Positions 32,191 to 37,872 of a stretch of 37,872 nucleotides of DNA are shown in pieces (position 1 is the first letter of the stretch; every line of letters begins with the position of its first letter). The DNA comes from Streptomyces sp. NBRC 110028 (GTDB taxonomy: Bacteria > Actinomycetota > Actinomycetes > Streptomycetales > Streptomycetaceae). A program made the position numbers and the translations under genes. Below the pieces are notes generated by a model, which saw only the letters and a program-made list of their open reading frames with translations, had not been told where the DNA came from and ran no database searches. The DNA lies in the NCBI RefSeq assembly GCF_001417735.1, contig NZ_BBUZ01000056.1, positions 1-37,872 of the forward strand. Direction: 5' to 3'.

Positions 32191-34364
32191 CTCCTGAGGA
32201 TGACGAGCTGCCGCGTCGCCCGGGTCATCGCCACATAGCGGTCCACCGCTCCTTCGATGCCCTCGCCGAACTCCTCCGGGTCGACGAGGACGACCAGGTC
32301 GAATTCGAGCCCCTTCGACAGCTCCGGGGTCAGCGACCGGACGCGGGACGTCGCCCGGAACGACGGATCGCCGATGACGCAGGCGATCCCGTCGGCGTGT
32401 GCGGCGAGCCATGTGTCGAGGATCGCGCTCAGATCCGCGACGGACCCGTGGACGACGGGAAGGCCGCCGCCGCGGATGGAGGTCGGCACGTTGGCGTCCG
32501 GGAGCGCGGCCCGGATGACCGGCTCGGCCTCCGCCATGATGTCCTGCGGCGTCCGGTAGTTGACGCTCAGGGACGCAAGCGTGATCCGGTCCAGCCCGAC
32601 CCGCTCCAGCCGTTCCCGCCACGACTCCGTGAATCCGTGCCTGGCCTGGGCGCGGTCCCCGACGATGGTGAAGCTGCGGGACGGGCACCGCAGCAGCAGC
32701 ATCTGCCACTCGGCGTCGGTCAGTTCCTGAGCCTCGTCCACGACGATGTGCGCGAACGGACCGGCGAGCAGATCCGGGTCGGCGCCCGGCAGCGCGGTCT
32801 CGTCGACCAGGGCGTCCTGGAAGTCCTCGCCGCGCAGCATCGTCACCAGGCCCACGCCGTACTCGTCGTCCGCGGCCTCCATCAGGTTGTCCACGACGCT
32901 GACCATCCGCTCGCGTTCGGCCTCGACGGCGGCCCGGTGGCGGCGCCTGCGCCGGTCCGCCTCCGGGTCGCCGAGCCGCTGCCGCGCCGCGTCCAGCAGC
33001 GGCAGGTCGGACACCGTCCAGGCTTGGGGCGCCGCCGTGCGCCGCAGCGCCCGGACGTCCTCGGGGCCGAGCCAGGGAGCGCACATGCGCAGGTAGGCGG
33101 GCACCGACCACAGGTCCCCGACGAGGTCGGCCGCCTCGATCAGCGGCCAGGCCCGGTGGAGGGTCCCGACCAGCTCCTCGTCCTGCGCCAGCGACCTCCG
33201 GAAGAGGCCGGGCGCGACATCGCCGTCGAGCTTGGCCAGCAGGATCGTGACCAGCTCCGCCCAGATCTGCTCGCGCGCCTCGTTGTGCGGAGTGCCCGGG
33301 TCCGGCGCGTCGAACGCCTCGGCCCAGTCGTCGGCGCTCAGCCAGAGGTCGGCCCAGTCGGTCGTGACCGTCATCCCCTCGGCGGGCGGCTCCTCGTAGA
33401 ACCGGACGGCCTTCTCGATCGCCTTCACCATGTCCGCGGACGACTTCAGCCGGGCCACCTGCGGGTCGTCCTCGACCGCCGCTCCCGCCCCTTCGGCCAC
33501 GAGGTCCCGCAGGGTGCAGATCCGCACGCCCTCTTCCCCGAGGCTGGGCAGCACATCGGAGACGTACGACAGATACGGCTGGTGCGGGCCGACGAACAGC
33601 ACACCGCCCCGGCGGTGTCCGAGGCGAGGGTCGGAGTAGAGGAGATAGGCGGAGCGGTGCAGGGCGACCACGGTCTTCCCCGTACCCGGACCGCCGTCCA
33701 CGACGAGAGCGCCACGGGACCCCGCCCGGATGATGGCGTCCTGGTCGGCCTGGATGGTGCCGAGCACATCGCGCATCCGCGGCGACCGGTTGCCGCCCAG
33801 GCTGGCGATGAAGGCGGACTGGTCGTCGAGCGCGGCGTGCCCGGCGAACCCGTCCGGGGTGAACACCTCGTCCCAGTAGTCGCTGACCCGGCCGAGGGTC
33901 CAGCGGTACCTACGGCGCCTGGCCAGCCCCATCGGGTTGGCGTGGGTGGCCCCGAAGAACGGCTCGGCCACCGGGGAACGCCAGTCGAGCAGCAGCTGGC
34001 GGCCCGCGCTGTCCTTGAGGCCGAGCCGCCCGACGTACACGGGCTCGCCGCCGTCCTCGCCGACCATGTGCCCGAGGCACAGGTCCAGGCCGAAGCGCCG
34101 CAATGTGCGCAGCCGGGCGGTCAGCCGGTGGATCTCCGCGTCCCGGTCCATCGCCTGCTGGCCGATGCCGCCGGGCGCCTTGCGCGCGGCGTCGAGACGG
34201 CCGGACAGTTCGGCGATCGACTGCTCCAGGCACTCCGCGATGGCCGCGAAGTGCCGCTCGTCACCGGCGATCAGCGCCGGGTCCGCCTTGGCCGAGAGGC
34301 GCTCGGGGAGATCGAACGCGCCGATGGGCCCGCTCGCCCCGTGCTCCGGCAACACCACACGCAC
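32172..34364 (-). CDS. helR: HelD/HelR-type SF1 helicase (RNA polymerase recycling, rifamycin tolerance)
   Basis: 730 residues from GTG 34364, with GGAG seven bases upstream. The N-terminal coiled coil (residues 30-95) is the arm that enters RNA polymerase in HelD proteins. The HelD-typical block LLLDWRSPVAEPFFGA follows, then the helicase: TIQADQDAII (Q motif), GGPGTGKT (224-231, Walker A), VVDEAQELTDAEW (motif II), GDRAQARHGF (motif III), SVNYRTPQDI (motif IV), and a C-terminal YVAMTRATRQLVIL (motif VI). HelR of Streptomyces displaces rifamycin-blocked RNA polymerase. The gene is preceded by a perfect palindrome like the rifamycin-associated element, which supports HelR rather than housekeeping HelD. 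Its last 19 bases overlap the AraC gene. Confidence 0.85.
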   Translation of the reverse strand: MRVVLPEHGASGPIGAFDLPERLSAKADPALIAGDERHFAAIAECLEQSIAELSGRLDAARKAPGGIGQQAMDRDAEIHRLTARLRTLRRFGLDLCLGHMVGEDGGEPVYVGRLGLKDSAGRQLLLDWRSPVAEPFFGATHANPMGLARRRRYRWTLGRVSDYWDEVFTPDGFAGHAALDDQSAFIASLGGNRSPRMRDVLGTIQADQDAIIRAGSRGALVVDGGPGTGKTVVALHRSAYLLYSDPRLGHRRGGVLFVGPHQPYLSYVSDVLPSLGEEGVRICTLRDLVAEGAGAAVEDDPQVARLKSSADMVKAIEKAVRFYEEPPAEGMTVTTDWADLWLSADDWAEAFDAPDPGTPHNEAREQIWAELVTILLAKLDGDVAPGLFRRSLAQDEELVGTLHRAWPLIEAADLVGDLWSVPAYLRMCAPWLGPEDVRALRRTAAPQAWTVSDLPLLDAARQRLGDPEADRRRRRHRAAVEAERERMVSVVDNLMEAADDEYGVGLVTMLRGEDFQDALVDETALPGADPDLLAGPFAHIVVDEAQELTDAEWQMLLLRCPSRSFTIVGDRAQARHGFTESWRERLERVGLDRITLASLSVNYRTPQDIMAEAEPVIRAALPDANVPTSIRGGGLPVVHGSVADLSAILDTWLAAHADGIACVIGDPSFRATSRVRSLTPELSKGLEFDLVVLVDPEEFGEGIEGAVDRYVAMTRATRQLVILRSQPAPG

Positions 34365-34419
34365 GTCATGACTCCGTTTCCGCAGGTCCTGGCTTCAGCC
34401 CGAGATTTTGCGGCACGAT

Positions 34420-34442
34420 GGGGGCCTTGCCGCAAGGCCCCC
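34420..34442. promoter_or_regulatory. Perfect 23-bp palindrome resembling the rifamycin-associated element (RAE)
   Basis: GGGGGCCTTGC-C-GCAAGGCCCCC: eleven-base arms, one central base. It ends 56 bases upstream of the helicase start. RAEs are inverted repeats built on GGGGCTTGC/GCAAGGCCCC-like arms found before rifamycin-inactivating and helR genes in actinomycetes; I recall the consensus approximately, so an exact comparison is needed. Confidence 0.7.
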
Positions 34443-34669
34443 GGTGCGCTATACGTTAAGAGTGGCGAGGAGTGGGTGACGTCGTCGACGACGAGCCCGT
34501 ACCGCCCGATCCGCAGCCCGGATCATCCCGTACCCCATTGGCCCCGCCGCCCCGCGTTGATCCCGTTCCGCGCTGGTCCCGCCCCATGTGATCCTGCTCC
34601 GTGATGACCCTGCGCAGACGCCCCCACATAGGCCAGAATCATGGAGACCGTCGTCACAAGGGGGGCTTG
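34443..34669. other. Intergenic region between helR-like and EACC1 genes
   Basis: No gene is supported here. The patch CTATACGTTAAGAG (about 34450-34463) is the only AT-rich stretch and could provide a rightward -10 element for the EACC1-caspase pair. AAGGGG at 34659-34664 is the Shine-Dalgarno sequence for GTG 34670. Confidence 0.4.
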
Positions 34670-35068
34670 GTGCGGATCGACGTAGCGGTGAGTGGCGGCG
34701 AGGAGGAGCTGCGATCGCTCCAGGACTGGCTGAGACGGGATCCGGCCGTACGCCGCGGCGCCCGTGTGGAACTGGTCCAGGCCGCGCCGGCGCCGGGCCA
34801 GATGGGCGCGCTCACCGAGGTGCTGCAGCTGGTCACCGACAACGCCTGGAGCGCGGCCTCCTTCGCGCTGGCGCTGTCCACCTGGCGGCAGACGCGACCA
34901 CAGGCCCGTCGGATCACCGTGCGCCGGGGCGACCTCGCGGTCTCCCTCGACGGCGGTGGTGACGAGGACGTGCGGCGCCTGATCGAGGCGCTGGAGCGCC
35001 CGGCCGAGCCCGCACCGGAGCGCGAGCGGGACGGGGACCGGGAGGCCGGCACGGGGGAAGGGCGATAG
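34670..35068 (+). CDS. EACC1-like effector-associated constant component
   Basis: 132 residues from GTG 34670. The protein opens with the strand RIDVAVSGGEEELRSLQDWL and continues RDPAVRRGARVELVQAAPAP, then a hydrophobic helix GALTEVLQLVTDNAWSAASF, a strand RRITVRRGDLAVSLDGG and a helix EDVRRLIEALERP. This matches the small EACC1 partner found next to caspase- and trypsin-type effectors in actinomycete conflict-system loci. The helix may be membrane-associated. Two bases separate it from the caspase gene. Its likely role is to bridge or control the adjacent effector; the mechanism is not known to me. Confidence 0.8.
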   Translation: MRIDVAVSGGEEELRSLQDWLRRDPAVRRGARVELVQAAPAPGQMGALTEVLQLVTDNAWSAASFALALSTWRQTRPQARRITVRRGDLAVSLDGGGDEDVRRLIEALERPAEPAPERERDGDREAGTGEGR

Positions 35069-35070
35069 CC

Positions 35071-37866
35071 GTGGCCGTCCTCCCCGACCCGGCCGCCACG
35101 CGCGCGGTGCTCATCGGCACCAGCCGGTACGCCCATCTGCAACAGCTCCCGGCGGTGGCCAACAACCTGAGCGCGCTGGTCGCGCTGTTATGCGCCCCGC
35201 ATTCATGGGGCCTGGCACCCGAGCACTGCACGGTGGTCGAGGATCCCGCCACCGCGGTGGAGGTCCTCGACGCCGTGCGGACCGCGGCCGAGGAAGCCAC
35301 GGACACGCTGCTGGTGTACTTCGCCGGACACGGTCTCGTGGAGCCGCGCCGCGGCGAGCTGTTCCTGGGGCTGACCGGGTCGCTGCAGCACCGCTCCTAC
35401 ACCGGGCTGCCCTACGGCACGCTGCGCGATGTCGTGCTCGACGGGCGGACCGGTCGCCAGGTGATGCTGCTCGACTGCTGCTTCAGCGGGCGGGTGCTCG
35501 GCTTCATGAGCGCACCGGGCACCGAGACCGTGATCGACCAGGTGGAAGTCGAGGGCACCTATCTGCTGGCGGCCGTCCCCGACACCAGCTTCGCGCTCGC
35601 CCCGCCGGGTGAGCCGTACACGGCCTTCACCGGTGAGCTGTTGCGGCTCCTGCGCGAGGGGGCGCCGGGCGGGCCGGAGTTGCTGGACCTGGACACGGTC
35701 TACGCACGGGTGTATTCGGCGCTGCGGGCGAAGGGGCGGCCGCTGCCGCAGAAGCGCGACCGCAATACGGCGGGCGGCCTGGCCCTGGCCCGCAACGTGG
35801 CCTGGACGCCGCGCGGCTTCGGCCCGCCGCCGCCACCGTACGGCCGCGAACCGGGGCCGGCGCCCACGCCGCCGTACGAACCGCCGCTCACTCCCACGCC
35901 ATCGGTGTACGAGGACGAAACCGGCCCGGCCCCGGCGCCCGGAGCGCTGACCGCGCTGCCGCCGAAGCCCGCCTGGTCGCCGGTGTCCCTGCCCTCGACC
36001 GCCCCGGCCCCCTCCCCCGGCGGTGCCCCACCGGGCGGCCGCCGGGCCCTCCGCTACGGGCTGGCGGGCGGGCTCGCCCTCGCGCTGATCGCCGCGGGCA
36101 TTCCCCTGGTGATGTCCTGGGTGAAGGACTCCGGCTCCTCCCCGGACGATTCGGGGCAGCCGCGATCCACGTCCTCCAGCACGCCGAAGACGGGCCCCAC
36201 CTCCGGGTACGACGCCGCGACCAAGGACACGGTGAACGCCTCGCCGAAGAGGGGCGGCACGCTGAAATTCGTCAGCAGCACCACACCGGATTCCTGGGAT
36301 CCGCAGCGCAGCTATTACGGCTTCGTCTGGAACTTCTCCCGCTATTACGCCCGCCAACTGGTCACCTATGCCTCCAAAGCCGGTAAGGGCGGCGCCGAAC
36401 TGATTCCGGACCTCGCCGAGAAGAGGGCCGAGGTGACCGACGGCGGCAAGACGTACACCTACACCCTGCGCGACGGCATCACCTGGCAGGACGGCTCGAA
36501 GATCACGTCCGAGGACATCAAATACGGCATCGAACGGATCTGGGCCACGGACGTCGTTCCCGGCGGGCCGGTCTATCTGCAACAGGTGCTGGACCCCGAT
36601 CACACCTACAAGGGACCGTACAAGGACACGTCCGAGGACAAGCTGGGTCTGAGGGCCATCGAGACCCCGAACGACAGGACCATCGTCTTCAGACTGCCGA
36701 AGCCCAATGGCGACTTCGAGCGGATGCTCGCGATGCCGGCCGGATCACCCGTCAAGAGGGCGAAGGACACCAAAGCCCGGTATCAGGATGGTCCGTTCTC
36801 CTCCGGGCCCTATGAATTCCGTTCCCATCGGCCCGGCAAATCGCTGGAACTGGTCCGCAACGCCCAATGGAACCGGGCGTCCGACCCGATCCGCGCCGCC
36901 CTCCCGGACCGGATCACCGTGGACATCGCGTCCGATGAGCAGGCGACCGCACGGGCGCTGTTCTCGGGCCGCTACGACCTCGCCATGGGGTTCACCGGGC
37001 TCACCGGGGAGGGCCTCGTCAAGGCCCGGAAGGACTCCGGCCTCAAGGCCCGGCTGGACAATCCGTACAACGGAATCCTCCTGTACGCCGCTCTTCCACG
37101 CTCCGTCACACCTCTGGACAACGTCCACTGCCGCAAGGCCGTCATCTATGCGGCGGACAGGGAGAACGTACGGACAGCGGCCGGCGGCCCGCTCAGCGGC
37201 GATATCGCGCCCCATATGCTCCCGCCGGCCGTCGCGGGCTCCGACCCCTCCTACGACCCGTACGGGACCCTCAAGGACGATGGGAAACCGAACGCCACCG
37301 AGGCCAAAACCAAGGCCAAGGAGGAGCTGGCGGCATGCGAAAAGCCGAACGGCTTCACGACCACCATCGCGACACGTAACCGCCCCGGCGACGTGGATAT
37401 CGCCATGGCGCTCTCGGAGTCGCTGAAGCGGGTCGGTATCCGCGCCCGGGTCGAGCAGATCGACCTCGCGAACTACGCCGAGACGATGGGGTCGCCGGCG
37501 ACGGTGAAGAAGAAGGGCTACGGCATCGTCGTCCAGAGATGGGGCGCCGACTTCCCCACCGGCCAGGGCTTTCTCCAGCCGATCGCCGACGGCCGCCTCA
37601 TCCAGAACAGCGGCAATTTCAATATCTCCGAGCTGAACGACCCCACGGTCGACGATCTCTTCGACGCGGCGATCGCCGAAGAGGACCCGGCGAAGGCCGG
37701 GAGGGACTACGCGCGGATCAACCAGAAGATCTCCGACTCCGCCGCGTATCTGCCCCTCCTGTTCCAGCGGAGCACGCTCTGGCGCGGCTCCCGGCTGACC
37801 AACGTCCGTACGAGCGAGGCCTGGGACGGCAACTACGACTACGCCTCACTGGGCGTTGACGGCTAG
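35071..37866 (+). CDS. Caspase-like protease - TM - family 5 solute-binding domain fusion
   Basis: 931 residues from GTG 35071, behind GGAAGGG. Residues 8-245 are a caspase-fold (C14) domain: RAVLIGTSRY, catalytic His87 in LLVYFAGHG and Cys137 in MLLDCCFSG, and AFTGELLRLL near 185. Residues 248-325 are a Pro-rich linker (PPPPPYGREPG, PAPTPPYEPPLTPTP). RR-rich residues precede one transmembrane helix (329-350), predicting the protease inside and the C-terminus outside. Residues 395-925 form an apparently complete SBP_bac_5 domain (GGTLKFVSSTTPDSWDPQRS, YTYTLRDGITWQDGSKITSE, DIKYGIERIW, FSSGPYEFRSHRPGKSLELV, LLFQRSTLWRG near the end). Family 5 proteins bind peptides, nickel or other small ligands for ABC importers; no permease is nearby, so the domain is probably a sensor. 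It ends at TAG 37864-37866. Confidence 0.9.
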   Translation: MAVLPDPAATRAVLIGTSRYAHLQQLPAVANNLSALVALLCAPHSWGLAPEHCTVVEDPATAVEVLDAVRTAAEEATDTLLVYFAGHGLVEPRRGELFLGLTGSLQHRSYTGLPYGTLRDVVLDGRTGRQVMLLDCCFSGRVLGFMSAPGTETVIDQVEVEGTYLLAAVPDTSFALAPPGEPYTAFTGELLRLLREGAPGGPELLDLDTVYARVYSALRAKGRPLPQKRDRNTAGGLALARNVAWTPRGFGPPPPPYGREPGPAPTPPYEPPLTPTPSVYEDETGPAPAPGALTALPPKPAWSPVSLPSTAPAPSPGGAPPGGRRALRYGLAGGLALALIAAGIPLVMSWVKDSGSSPDDSGQPRSTSSSTPKTGPTSGYDAATKDTVNASPKRGGTLKFVSSTTPDSWDPQRSYYGFVWNFSRYYARQLVTYASKAGKGGAELIPDLAEKRAEVTDGGKTYTYTLRDGITWQDGSKITSEDIKYGIERIWATDVVPGGPVYLQQVLDPDHTYKGPYKDTSEDKLGLRAIETPNDRTIVFRLPKPNGDFERMLAMPAGSPVKRAKDTKARYQDGPFSSGPYEFRSHRPGKSLELVRNAQWNRASDPIRAALPDRITVDIASDEQATARALFSGRYDLAMGFTGLTGEGLVKARKDSGLKARLDNPYNGILLYAALPRSVTPLDNVHCRKAVIYAADRENVRTAAGGPLSGDIAPHMLPPAVAGSDPSYDPYGTLKDDGKPNATEAKTKAKEELAACEKPNGFTTTIATRNRPGDVDIAMALSESLKRVGIRARVEQIDLANYAETMGSPATVKKKGYGIVVQRWGADFPTGQGFLQPIADGRLIQNSGNFNISELNDPTVDDLFDAAIAEEDPAKAGRDYARINQKISDSAAYLPLLFQRSTLWRGSRLTNVRTSEAWDGNYDYASLGVDG

Positions 37867-37872
37867 TGCCGC

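Noticed and set aside
31896..34604. 902-codon frame opposite the helicase
   Set aside because: Arg/Gly/Asp-rich antisense shadow; the opposite strand encodes all the helicase motifs.
36240..37866. The SBP domain as a separate importer gene
   Set aside because: The frame is continuous from the caspase domain, there is no stop, start or lipobox at the junction, and no permease genes follow within the window.
1..37872. tRNA or rRNA genes
   Set aside because: No cloverleaf or rRNA-like conserved segment was noticed by eye on either strand.

Overview
High GC, strong third-position G/C bias, frequent GTG starts, ATGA/GTGA gene overlaps and the gene families present (type I PKS, CYP plus 3Fe-4S ferredoxin, WYL and FCD-GntR regulators, nSTAND-WD40 proteins, EACC1/caspase pair, CebR-like box, HelR-type helicase) point to a Streptomyces or close actinomycete chromosome, in an accessory (arm-like) region. 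Assignments come from reading translations and motifs by eye; no database search was run.

Layout. (1) 1-1675: 5' part of a modular type I polyketide synthase gene (docking helix, KS, start of AT), leaving the window on the left. A scrap of an ECF sigma factor follows. (2) 1957-4347: a DinB-family protein divergent from a WYL regulator, then a TerB-like protein with a good terminator. (3) 4388-5310: scars, namely the N-terminus of a TetR gene, the C-terminal two-thirds of an Old Yellow Enzyme and a transposase scrap. (4) 5388-14832: a sugar-acquisition and sugar-acid catabolism locus: secreted beta-helix glycosidase-like protein, ABC importer (lipoprotein and two permeases, no ATPase), enolase-superfamily sugar-acid dehydratase, a mutarotase broken by frameshifts, a truncated amidohydrolase (lactonase family), an aldo/keto reductase remnant and an FCD-type GntR regulator. 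The palindrome CATACGTATG occurs three times, once before each of the three transcription units, and defines a local regulon. The parts suggest non-phosphorylative breakdown of a 6-deoxyhexose (L-fucose or L-rhamnose), but several steps are decayed.

(5) 14843-15463: transposase fragments. (6) 15589-17846: a 2-keto-4-pentenoate hydratase-like enzyme and a secreted CBM2 esterase preceded by a CebR-like box. (7) 18176-22848: a 1270-residue HTH-nSTAND-TM-WD40 protein and a small membrane protein. (8) 22815-30225: ferredoxin-P450, TetR, SDR, double beta-propeller (SMP-30/NHL-like) and Baeyer-Villiger monooxygenase genes, all leftward, with a second TetR upstream. Together they read as hydroxylation, alcohol oxidation, lactone formation and lactone opening of an alicyclic or terpenoid compound. 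(9) 30304-31025: a DUF2975 membrane protein/XRE pair. (10) 31022-32190: an MFS/AraC pair fused head to head by a deletion. (11) 32172-34364: a HelD/HelR-like helicase preceded by a perfect 23-bp palindrome resembling the rifamycin-associated element. (12) 34670-37866: an EACC1-like protein and a caspase-like protease joined through one membrane helix to a complete family 5 (oligopeptide-type) solute-binding domain. This last pair is the best candidate for an undescribed system: an extracellular ligand sensor wired directly to a cytoplasmic protease.

Two themes run through the window: inward and outward solute handling with local regulators, and repeated loss of 5' gene ends at divergent gene pairs (TetR/OYE, MFS/AraC, probably AKR/importer), which suggests ongoing deletion or, less likely, assembly faults.
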